Positions 1 through 6,326 of a stretch of DNA of 8,181 bases are shown here, in pieces. The DNA is taken from contig JASFPJ010000135.1 in the NCBI GenBank assembly GCA_050116035.1, positions 1-8,181 of the forward strand, given 5' to 3'. Both the position numbers and the translations under genes were made by a program. This DNA comes from SOIA01 sp050116035. GTDB lineage: Bacteria > Acidobacteriota > Aminicenantia > Aminicenantales > Aminicenantaceae. The notes beneath the pieces were generated by a model. It had not been told where the DNA came from. It saw nothing but the letters and a program-made list of their open reading frames with translations, and ran no database searches. Within the stretch, counting starts at the first letter, position 1; every line of letters begins with the position of its first letter.

Positions 1-1
1 A

Positions 2-898
2 AACATCCAAGAATGCCTCAAAGGAGCAGATATCCTGATGGTAGTCGTGCCTGCTATCGCCCACCGCTTCATCGCTCAAACTTGTGCTCCATACCTCAAA
101 GAACATCAAATCGTTGTCCTCAATCCTGGGCGAACAGGAGGAGCCCTGGAATTCTTTAATGCACTCAAGCAGCATGGATTGAGGCGATTTCCTTTTATCG
201 CGGAGGCACAGACCTTCCTGTATGCCTCACGAGCCCTTGGACCGGCCCACGCCAAAATATTTTCCATTAAAAACACTGTTCCTCTCGCCACCCTTCCTGC
301 GTATTGGATTCCCGGCGTATTAAAGGTGATAAACCGGGCTTTCCCCCAGTTCATTCCCGGGGATAACATCTTCAAGACAAGCTTTGAGAACATCGGCGCT
401 GTTTTTCATCCAGCCCTCACCATCCTGAACGCGGGCTGGATCGAAGAGACTCATGGGGACTTCGAATATTATATTCAAGGAACGAGTGACTCAGTGGCTC
501 AGATTCTGGAGAAACTGGACAAAGAACGCCTTGAAATTGCTGCAGCGCTGGGCATCAAAGTCATGAGTGCCAAAGCCTGGCTCTACACCGCGTACAGCGC
601 CACTGGAAAAGACTTGCGTGAAGCCATCAATGCCAATCCCGGGTATTCAGGGATCAAAGCTCCTGACAGGCTCCATCATCGTTATGTGGATGAAGATGTC
701 CCGATGAGCCTTGTCCCGCTGGCATCTCTCGGCAAGATGCTGAAAGTGGAAACCCCCACAATCAACGCAATCATACATCTCGCCTCTGTCATGAGAGGAA
801 TCGACTTCTGGGAAAAGGGACGAACAGTCGAGAAATTGGGAATCAAAGGTATGAGCATTAAAGAAATTCGTCTCCTGGCTGTCACTGGAGAACTCTAG
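2..898 (+). CDS. NAD(P)-dependent octopine/nopaline (opine) dehydrogenase-like protein, 5'-truncated by the window edge
   Basis: The frame is open from base 2 (NIQECLKGADILMVVVPA), so the ATG at 38 is internal and the real start lies upstream. About 298 residues are visible; a typical opine dehydrogenase has about 350-365, so the Rossmann GxGxxG segment is missing. Seen: the end of the nucleotide-binding domain (ADILMVVVPA, then VVLNPGRTGG) and a full C-terminal helical domain. The latter carries FENIGAVFHPALTILNAG (His codon 407-409, matching the catalytic His region of the family), GYSGIKAP, HRYVDEDVP, SLVPLASLGK and GRTVEKLGIKG. Family members reductively condense an amino acid's amino group with a 2-oxo acid using NAD(P)H, in the cytoplasm, but many homologues have no known substrate. 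The stop is one base before the TTG of the cobalamin-dependent gene, so the two are probably co-transcribed. Family call is confident; substrate is unknown. Confidence 0.85.
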   Translation, partial: NIQECLKGADILMVVVPAIAHRFIAQTCAPYLKEHQIVVLNPGRTGGALEFFNALKQHGLRRFPFIAEAQTFLYASRALGPAHAKIFSIKNTVPLATLPAYWIPGVLKVINRAFPQFIPGDNIFKTSFENIGAVFHPALTILNAGWIEETHGDFEYYIQGTSDSVAQILEKLDKERLEIAAALGIKVMSAKAWLYTAYSATGKDLREAINANPGYSGIKAPDRLHHRYVDEDVPMSLVPLASLGKMLKVETPTINAIIHLASVMRGIDFWEKGRTVEKLGIKGMSIKEIRLLAVTGEL

Positions 899-899
899 A

Positions 900-2564
900 T
901 TGGCTGTACCTCGAAAAAATTTGATATTAGGCGCCTCACTCGGGAATTGTGTCCATGTGGCCGGCATCCTGAATTTCCTCAAACTCGCCCGGCATTCAGG
1001 CCATGAGACTCTTTTCCTGGGCCCGGCTGTTTCTGTTGCCAAATTATCCGAAGCCGTCGAAAAACACAACCCGGATATTGTCGCAATCAGTTACCGTTTA
1101 ACTCCGGACGTATTGAAAAATTTATTGGGCACTTTAAGAAACGATATCCAAAAACATAGATGGGAGAATAAAACTTTCGTCTTCGGCGGCACTCCTCCCA
1201 CTGCAGAAGTGGCGCGTCAGAGCGAACTGTTCGAATCTGTCTTCAGTGGCACTGAAACTTTGGAGGAAATCACTTCCTTTCTCAAAGGCAAAGCAGAGAA
1301 GACAAAGAAAAGCGATATTCCTCCCCAGACTCTTATCGAAAGAATAGAACAAAATGGGATATCCCCCCTCCTTCGGCATCATTTCGGATTGCCCACGGTT
1401 AAAGAAACAGTCAAAGGGGCAAAGGAAATTGCTCTCTCTGAGACAGTGGATGTCCTCTCCATCGGACCCGACCAGAATGCTCAGGAAAGCTTCTTTCGTC
1501 CTGAAGAGATGAAAAAAGGTCAGGATGGAGCCGGAGGCGTCCCCTTGAGAAAGCCAGAAGACCTTGAGTCCATTTATCAGGCCACACGATGCGGCAACTA
1601 TCCCCTTCTTCGCTGTTATTCAGGAACCAGGGATTTAATCCAATGGGCTGAGATGTCTCTGAAAACTATCCATATCGCCTGGGGCGCCGTTCCCCTTTGC
1701 TGGTACAACCGGCTGGACGGCCGTTCCAATAGATCCCCTGAAGAATCCATCAGAGAAAACCAGCAGGCTATGAAGTGGTACGGCAGTCATGGAATTCCAC
1801 TTGAAGTCAACGAGTCTCACCACTGGAGCTTGAGAGATGCTCCGGATACAGTGGCCGTCGCGGCAGCCTTCCTGGCTGCATATAATGCCAAAAAAGCGGG
1901 CGTGACACATTATGTGGCCCAATACATGTTCAACACACCCGCCCAGATTTCGCCTCTGATGGATTTGGCGAAAATGCTGGCCAAGATCGAGCTTATCGAA
2001 TCCCTTCACGATGAGAATTTCACCAGTATTCGGCAGACAAGAACAGGTCTGGCTTCCCTGTCTCCTCATCCGGATGTGGCTAAAGGCCAGCTTTCATCCT
2101 CATGCGTTTTCCAGCTGTCTGTGGAGCCCAAGATCATCCATGTTGTCGGTTTCTGCGAAGGTGACCACGCTGCCTTTCCATCTGATATCATCGAGAGCGC
2201 GAACATCACTCGTGGAGTGATCGATAACTATTTTCTAGGCCCCCCCCGGATACTCACTGACCTGGAGATTCAGGCCCGGAAGCAAGAGCTTGTGGAAGAG
2301 ACAAAGATTCTCCTGAGAGCCATCCAAAATCTACCTCCAGATAAAGAGCAAGATCCCTGGACAGATCCCAAAAACCTTGCCCGGGCAATCCAGTTTGGCT
2401 TACTGGATGCACCTCATCTCGCAGGGAACGAGTATGCAGCTGGAAAGATTATCACTCAAATCAAGAATGGAGCCTGTTTGACAATCGATCCAGATTCTGG
2501 CAAGCCCATGAGTGAAAAAGAGAGAATCTCGCGTATTCACACGGCTGCCAAAAAGAAGAAATGA
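900..2564 (+). CDS. Single-chain cobalamin-binding protein with glutamate mutase (methylaspartate mutase) epsilon-like barrel
   Basis: The TTG start at 900 is supported by GGAG at 887-890 (9-base spacing). Residues about 6-130 look like a B12-binding Rossmann domain: GASLGNCVHVAG holds the lower-ligand His19 and Gly22, followed by AISYRLTP (residues 62-69) and FVFGG (93-97). The usual DxHxxG reads CxHxxG (Cys17). After a linker, residues about 180-435 resemble the TIM barrel of glutamate mutase subunit E: TRCGNYPLLRCYSGTRDL, IHIAWGAVPLCWYNRLDGRS, SPEESIRENQQAMKWYGSHG, PLEVNESHHW and a GVTHYVAQYMFNTP segment. The tail (RAIQFGLLDAPHLAGNEYAAGK) also resembles the subunit E C-terminus. In known glutamate mutase the B12 subunit S and barrel E are separate chains; here the order is B12 then barrel in one chain. 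A carbon-skeleton rearrangement of an amino or carboxylic acid is inferred; the substrate is unknown. The neighbouring opine-type dehydrogenase may act before or after it. Confidence 0.75.
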   Translation: MAVPRKNLILGASLGNCVHVAGILNFLKLARHSGHETLFLGPAVSVAKLSEAVEKHNPDIVAISYRLTPDVLKNLLGTLRNDIQKHRWENKTFVFGGTPPTAEVARQSELFESVFSGTETLEEITSFLKGKAEKTKKSDIPPQTLIERIEQNGISPLLRHHFGLPTVKETVKGAKEIALSETVDVLSIGPDQNAQESFFRPEEMKKGQDGAGGVPLRKPEDLESIYQATRCGNYPLLRCYSGTRDLIQWAEMSLKTIHIAWGAVPLCWYNRLDGRSNRSPEESIRENQQAMKWYGSHGIPLEVNESHHWSLRDAPDTVAVAAAFLAAYNAKKAGVTHYVAQYMFNTPAQISPLMDLAKMLAKIELIESLHDENFTSIRQTRTGLASLSPHPDVAKGQLSSSCVFQLSVEPKIIHVVGFCEGDHAAFPSDIIESANITRGVIDNYFLGPPRILTDLEIQARKQELVEETKILLRAIQNLPPDKEQDPWTDPKNLARAIQFGLLDAPHLAGNEYAAGKIITQIKNGACLTIDPDSGKPMSEKERISRIHTAAKKKK

Positions 2565-2701
2565 AAGAAAATCGCCTATTCTGTAAGGATGGGTATCGGA
2601 AAAGTCTCATTCTCGAATCGCTCGGATTGTACTCAAAGACCTCGGTCAGCATACTTTTAACTCCCATTTTTGAGTCAAATCCAACGAGAGAAAAATCATG
2701 A
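2561..2701 (+). CDS. Small hypothetical protein (46 aa) bridging the mutase-like gene and tldD, with ATGA overlaps at both ends
   Basis: The gap between the mutase-like gene and tldD is one uninterrupted frame. Its ATG (2561-2563) overlaps the mutase stop TGA (2562-2564), and its TGA (2699-2701) overlaps the tldD ATG (2698-2700). The peptide starts MKENRLFCKDGYRKSLILES and ends IFESNPTREKS. It is basic at the N-terminus, has a Leu/Ser/Ile-rich middle (LGLYSKTSVSILL), one Cys, and no recognisable domain. The upstream purine run AAAAAGAAGAA is a weak ribosome site, so translation would depend mainly on coupling to the mutase stop. For: exact tiling and double overlap in an operon that also uses a TGATG junction. 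Against: any gene starting Met-Lys gives ATGA automatically, a 46-codon open run is not rare by chance, and no family is recognised. Expression is unproven. Confidence 0.45.
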   Translation: MKENRLFCKDGYRKSLILESLGLYSKTSVSILLTPIFESNPTREKS

Positions 2702-4128
2702 AAAAGACCTCCACGCTCAAATTCGAGGACCACTTCCAGGTTTCCCAGGAAGACCTTCTGAGAATGTTGAACATCTCTCTTTCCCGGGGCGGAGATTTCT
2801 CAGAAATTTTTCTCGAGTATAAAATCTACAACCTCATCAACATGGAAGAGGATATAATCAAGGAAACGGCAGAAAGCATAAGTCTCGGATTAGGCATAAG
2901 AGTCATTTCAGGTGAACGAACCGGATACGGGTACACGAATGATTTCTCATTAGAAAAAATAAAAAAAGCCGCGCTGACAGCCGCCTCGATTGCCGACACT
3001 TCCCACACGAGAGATTTATCCTCTCTGACTCCAGCTCTCTTTCATCACAACTTCTATCCTGTGCGTGAGCCACTACACCTTGAGCCATTGGAGAAAAAAA
3101 TATCGCTGGTTAAAAAGAGCTATCACTCAGCCATGAATTCTGACCCAAAAATTAGAAAAGTGAAAGTGTCTCTCCTGGATCAAACTCAACATATGAGAAT
3201 AGTCAACTCAGAGGGATTAGATATCACAGACGTTCGTCCTCTTGTGAAACTTGTCTGTCTGGCAGTGGCTGAAAAAGAGAACAAACGAGAGGCCGGTTCC
3301 TCTGGGGGAGGGGGAAGAATTGGCCTGGAATATTTTTCAGAAGAATTAACTCCTGAAGAAATTGGCCAAGATGCCGCAGAAGAAGCCCTGTTCCTCCTGG
3401 AAGCGAAATTACCGCCGGCCGGGGAAATGCCCGTCGTTCTGGCTCCCGGACACAGCGGAGTCCTGATTCATGAAGCGGTGGGACATCTTCTCGAAGCCGA
3501 TTTTAACCGAAAAAAAACATCGGTATTCTGGAATAAAATGGGAAAGAAGGTAGCTGACAGTCGAGTTTCGATCTATGATGATCCGACCATTCCACATTCT
3601 CGCGGCTCTTATAACATAGATGACGAGGGCACAATCCCACAGAAGACTCTTCTCATCAACCAGGGAAAACTCACGGGTCTGCTCCAGGACAGGCTTTCGG
3701 CCAAATTAATGAAGAAAGCTTTGACAGGGCACGGCAGAAGACAGGATTACACCTGTATTCCGATTCCACGGATGAGCAATACTTATGTGGACAAAGGAGA
3801 GTATATGCCCGACGAGATCATCAAATCCGTCAAAAAGGGATTCTATGCCCACAAATACCAGGGAGGGCAGGTGGAGGACTCGGGAAAGTTCACTTTCTCT
3901 GTCAGTTCTGGCAACCTCATAGAGGATGGGAAGCTCACAGCGCCTGTGAAGCAAGCCACGCTCATCGGATCCAATATTGATATCCTGAACAAAATAGAGA
4001 TGATTGGCTCTGACTTAAAATTTGGCCTTCAAACAGGAACCTGCGGTAAGGAAGGCCAGTCGATGCCAGTCAACGATGGCTGTCCAACCCTTAAAATCAC
4101 CAGGATGACAGTCGGAGGCCAGGATTGA
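2698..4128 (+). CDS. tldD: TldD, catalytic subunit of the TldD/TldE zinc metalloprotease
   Basis: 476 residues, the usual length for TldD. TldD and TldE (PmbA) form a cytoplasmic heterodimeric protease that degrades or trims small unfolded peptides; in E. coli it matures microcin B17 and degrades the antitoxin CcdA. The metal-site signature HEAVGHLLEADFNRKKTSVF gives HExxxH at His258-Glu259-His263, and the C-terminal GTCGKEGQSMP carries Cys449, the position of the third metal ligand in the family. Other landmarks are GLGIRVISGERTGYGYTND (about 64-82), the glycine-rich SSGGGGRIG (201-209), IDDEG (307-311) and TYVDKGE. No signal peptide is seen. The ATG at 2698 has GAGAG at 2686-2690 (7-base spacing). 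The gene overlaps the upstream small frame by ATGA and tldE by TGATG, so it looks like part of the mutase operon. All catalytic residues are present. Confidence 0.95.
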   Translation: MKKTSTLKFEDHFQVSQEDLLRMLNISLSRGGDFSEIFLEYKIYNLINMEEDIIKETAESISLGLGIRVISGERTGYGYTNDFSLEKIKKAALTAASIADTSHTRDLSSLTPALFHHNFYPVREPLHLEPLEKKISLVKKSYHSAMNSDPKIRKVKVSLLDQTQHMRIVNSEGLDITDVRPLVKLVCLAVAEKENKREAGSSGGGGRIGLEYFSEELTPEEIGQDAAEEALFLLEAKLPPAGEMPVVLAPGHSGVLIHEAVGHLLEADFNRKKTSVFWNKMGKKVADSRVSIYDDPTIPHSRGSYNIDDEGTIPQKTLLINQGKLTGLLQDRLSAKLMKKALTGHGRRQDYTCIPIPRMSNTYVDKGEYMPDEIIKSVKKGFYAHKYQGGQVEDSGKFTFSVSSGNLIEDGKLTAPVKQATLIGSNIDILNKIEMIGSDLKFGLQTGTCGKEGQSMPVNDGCPTLKITRMTVGGQD

Positions 4129-5471
4129 TGAAAGAAAACAACCAGATTAATCTTATGGAACTGGCCGAAGACCTTGTGAATTTTGGAAAAAGTCATGGGG
4201 CGGATGAAATTGAAGTATCCATCCTGGATGGTTACGAATTCAGTGTAGATGTCAGATTCGGTACGATCGAAAATCTTGTGGAGGCCGGGTCCAGGGCACT
4301 CGGGATGAGAGTGATTAAGGATAAAAAAACGGCTTTCGCCGGTTCTTCTGACTTATCCAGGGGGACGCTCGAGCATCTAATGAAAAACGCTATCAAACGG
4401 GCCACATTAGCCAGCCCGGATGAATTCTCAGGTCTTCCCTCTCTTCCCTCAAGAAGTACAGACATCTCTTCCTTAAGCCTTTTTGACCCTGAAATCCCAA
4501 ACCTGAATTCAAAGAAGAAGATCGCTCTAGCTGTAAAGGCTGAAAAAATTGCACTTGCAGACAAAAGAATAACGAACACACACGGAGCTAGTTTTGAAAC
4601 CAAGGAAATCAAGACTATCTTAGGCAATTCAAACGGATTTCTTCAGGAATACAATCAAACCGTTTGTGGATTGAGCCTTGGTCTCCAGGCAGGCGAGACA
4701 GACAACAGGGTCGAAGACTACTGGTTTTCTATAAAACGACACTACAGTGAACTGGAACCTCCAGAAGAGGTGGCCAGAAAAGCTGTACAAAGAACAACTC
4801 GCCAGTTAAACCCAAGAAAAATCAAAACCCAAAAGGCACCAGTGATATTCGAACCGATGATGACCTCCTGGCTCATGGGATTTCTTTTTGTGTGCGTATC
4901 CGGAATTTCCATATACCAGAAAACTTCCTTTTTGGTGGATAAACTTGGAGAGAGAATCGGGAAACGCTCCGTGAATGTAATGGACAATGGTCTTCTCCCT
5001 GGGATGCTCGGAAGCCGCCCTTTTGATGCAGAAGGAGTCCCCTGCAAAAAGACTCCTGTTATAGAGAATGGAATCCTCAAAAACTACCTGTGCAACACCT
5101 ATGCAGCCAGAAAGTTGAAACTGAAATCCACAGGAAACTCGACTGGAACCGGAGTCAGTCCCAATAATTTTTATCTTGAAGCCGGAGAAACGCCGCCAGA
5201 TAAGATCATTTCTTCACTGGAAAAGGGGCTGATTCTGATAAGGACTCTCGGTCACGGACTCAATCCTGTGACTGGTGATATCTCAAGAGGCGCGTTCGGA
5301 CTGTGGGTAGAAAATGGAGAAATCACCTATCCGGTTTCAGAAATAACAATATCCGGTAATCTTGGGGAAATATTGAATAACATAGAAATGATTGGGAACG
5401 ACCTCGAATTTCAGAGCCCTATCTGTGGCCCCACCATCAAAATACAGGAATTGACTGTGGCTGGGGAGTAG
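4128..5471 (+). CDS. tldE: TldE/PmbA, partner subunit of the TldD/TldE protease
   Basis: 447 residues, homologous over its length to TldD and the usual size for TldE/PmbA. It lacks HExxxH: the matching stretch reads FEPMMTSWLMGFL (about 241-253). This is normal for TldE, which helps form the peptide-binding cavity while TldD supplies the metal site. Family features are GTIENLVEAGSRALGMRVI near the N-terminus, NGFLQEYNQTVCGLSLGL in the middle, and DNGLLPGMLGSRPFDAEG, NGILKNYLCNTYAARK and NNIEMIGNDL towards the C-terminus. The ATG at 4128 is chosen over TTG at 4125 because it overlaps the tldD stop (TGATG) and has GGAGG at 4114-4118, 9 bases upstream. No promoter lies between the two genes, so they should be co-translated. 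The stop is 7 bases from the end of a convergent minus-strand small gene, leaving almost no room for a terminator. Confidence 0.93.
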   Translation: MKENNQINLMELAEDLVNFGKSHGADEIEVSILDGYEFSVDVRFGTIENLVEAGSRALGMRVIKDKKTAFAGSSDLSRGTLEHLMKNAIKRATLASPDEFSGLPSLPSRSTDISSLSLFDPEIPNLNSKKKIALAVKAEKIALADKRITNTHGASFETKEIKTILGNSNGFLQEYNQTVCGLSLGLQAGETDNRVEDYWFSIKRHYSELEPPEEVARKAVQRTTRQLNPRKIKTQKAPVIFEPMMTSWLMGFLFVCVSGISIYQKTSFLVDKLGERIGKRSVNVMDNGLLPGMLGSRPFDAEGVPCKKTPVIENGILKNYLCNTYAARKLKLKSTGNSTGTGVSPNNFYLEAGETPPDKIISSLEKGLILIRTLGHGLNPVTGDISRGAFGLWVENGEITYPVSEITISGNLGEILNNIEMIGNDLEFQSPICGPTIKIQELTVAGE

Positions 5472-5478
5472 GAGTCGA

Positions 5479-5625
5479 CTATCTTAATTTCTTCTTTGTT
5501 AAAGAAAAAACAACGGTGAGCACAGCTCCTAATCCCATCAGTACCCAGCTAAGCACGACTAGGTTAGGGGTAAGTAGCCTTATGAGAAAGCCGCCAACCA
5601 ATAAAACAATACCCAAGAGGCGCAT
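5479..5625 (-). CDS. Small two-helix membrane protein (48 aa)
   Basis: The ATG complement at 5623-5625 follows a perfect 10-base Shine-Dalgarno, and the frame runs 48 codons to TAG. The peptide has two hydrophobic stretches: residues about 3-18 (LLGIVLLVGGFLIRLL, containing one Arg) and about 21-42 (NLVVLSWVLMGLGAVLTVVF). A short TP turn separates them, and the tail is basic (SLTKKKLR). This pattern suggests a hairpin inner-membrane miniprotein; no named family is recognised. It starts 14 bases after the nitroreductase stop on the same strand, so it is probably the last gene of that unit. It converges on tldE with 7 bases between stop codons. The strong ribosome site and clean membrane pattern make it likely real; function is unknown. 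Confidence 0.72.
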   Translation of the reverse strand: MRLLGIVLLVGGFLIRLLTPNLVVLSWVLMGLGAVLTVVFSLTKKKLR

Positions 5626-5626
5626 G

Positions 5627-5636
5627 TCACCTCCTT
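5627..5636 (-). promoter_or_regulatory. Perfect Shine-Dalgarno AAGGAGGTGA for the 48-aa membrane protein
   Basis: On the minus strand the sequence reads AAGGAGGTGA, then C, then ATG. All ten bases match the complement of the standard bacterial 16S rRNA 3' end, with four bases between GGAGG and the start. It is the strongest ribosome site in the window and fixes the start of the small gene. It also implies heavy or independent translation despite the position at the end of a transcription unit. Confidence 0.8.
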
Positions 5637-5639
5637 ATA

Positions 5640-6236
5640 TTAACCCACTCCCTTCTTCACGAATCCGTTAAAATGCAAAACATCATCCAATCTTCTCTTC
5701 GGCACATGTAGGCGTCCCTTGCTGTCTTTCCAATACTTAACGGAATCTTTCATTTCCTCAGTTACCGGCTCTTCATCCGGATATCCCAGCGCCAGCACGG
5801 AATCGACTTTATAATTTCCCGGGATCTTTAACATCTTCTGAATCCTGTTTATATCTGCGTTGGCTATCCAGCAACTGCCGACGAGATCTTCCCATGCTGT
5901 GAGAATCATATTTTCCACCGCGGCTCCCACATCCCGTTCAAACCCACTCTTTCTGATATCCACATTGACTAGGATAACAACATAAGCCGTCGGTTCACAC
6001 CCTGGCTTTGGGTTCCCCTCAGGGGCGATGTACGCGGCCCATCTCAAACAGGAAAAGAGCTTCCTTCTGATCTTCTCATCATCGATGACCACGAACTCGA
6101 GAGGCTGAAGGTTGGCTCCTGAAGGAGCCAGCCGAGCAGAGTTGACAAGTTTCTCGAGGATCTCCCTGGAAACAGGGTCTGATTTAAACTGGCGTATCGA
6201 CCTTCTGGAAAGCATCAGTTCGTACGAACTCATCAT
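5640..6236 (-). CDS. Nitroreductase-family FMN oxidoreductase
   Basis: 198 residues from the ATG at 6236, normal for a compact nitroreductase. It should bind FMN as a homodimer and use NAD(P)H to reduce a nitroaromatic, quinone, flavin or unknown substrate. Seen: the FMN phosphate-binding SRRSIRQF (10-17), ARLAPSGANLQPLEFVVID (34-52), the mid-domain RDVGAAVENMILTAWEDLVG (101-120) with SCWIA, and KVDSVLALGYPDEEP. The C-terminal YWKDSKGRLHVPKRRLDD resembles tails of a nitroreductase subgroup. The frame extends to a GTG at 6254 with no good ribosome site. The paired ATGs at 6234-6236 and 6231-6233 lie just after AGGGGA (closer to the second), so one of these is preferred, although the spacing is short. 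No signal peptide is seen. It lies 86 bases after the DUF362 gene and is followed by the small membrane protein. Family call is secure; substrate is not. Confidence 0.9.
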   Translation of the reverse strand: MMSSYELMLSRRSIRQFKSDPVSREILEKLVNSARLAPSGANLQPLEFVVIDDEKIRRKLFSCLRWAAYIAPEGNPKPGCEPTAYVVILVNVDIRKSGFERDVGAAVENMILTAWEDLVGSCWIANADINRIQKMLKIPGNYKVDSVLALGYPDEEPVTEEMKDSVKYWKDSKGRLHVPKRRLDDVLHFNGFVKKGVG

Positions 6237-6297
6237 TCCCCTTTTGAATTTCACTCTTTTAATCCAAAACCCTCATCTTTTAGTCGTGAAATCACAC

Positions 6298-6326
6298 TAT
6301 ATATTTATTTTTACTCTTTATTTTAA
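6298..6326 (-). promoter_or_regulatory. Weak candidate sigma70-type promoter for the nitroreductase gene
   Basis: On the minus strand, TTAAAA (6321-6326, overlapping the DUF362 stop) and TATATA (6298-6303) are 17 bases apart, each matching the consensus at four of six positions. It sits in a very A+T-rich gap, so such matches arise easily. A small inverted repeat, GTGATTTCAC, lies just downstream at about 6285-6294. The gene could instead be read through from the DUF362 gene. Confidence 0.3.

Noticed and set aside
647..1069. Minus-strand open frame of 140 codons across the opine dehydrogenase/mutase junction
   Set aside because: It lies antisense to two well-supported genes, shows no domain, and its composition is that of a complementary-frame shadow.
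2589..2660. Second short frame (ATG at 2589, 23 codons) in the mutase-tldD gap
   Set aside because: It has no properly spaced ribosome site and is nested inside the better-supported frame that fills the whole gap.
2631..2675. Inverted repeat ACTCAAA / TTTGAGT before tldD as a terminator
   Set aside because: The 7-base arms are separated by 31 bases, the stem is AT-rich and no T-run follows; it also lies inside the candidate small ORF.
3510..3517. Run of eight A in tldD as a programmed frameshift site
   Set aside because: The full-length frame matches TldD on both sides, and Arg-Lys-Lys after the metal motif is normal in the family.
4232..4627. Minus-strand open frame of 131 codons inside tldE
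   Set aside because: It is antisense to conserved tldE sequence and has no recognisable motif or ribosome site; its hydrophobic stretch is explained by the opposite strand.
5492..5506. TTCTTT-GTT-AAAGAA hairpin between convergent genes as a bidirectional terminator
   Set aside because: The stem is AT-only with a 3-base loop and is not followed by a T-run on either strand; it falls in the Lys-rich end of the small membrane gene.
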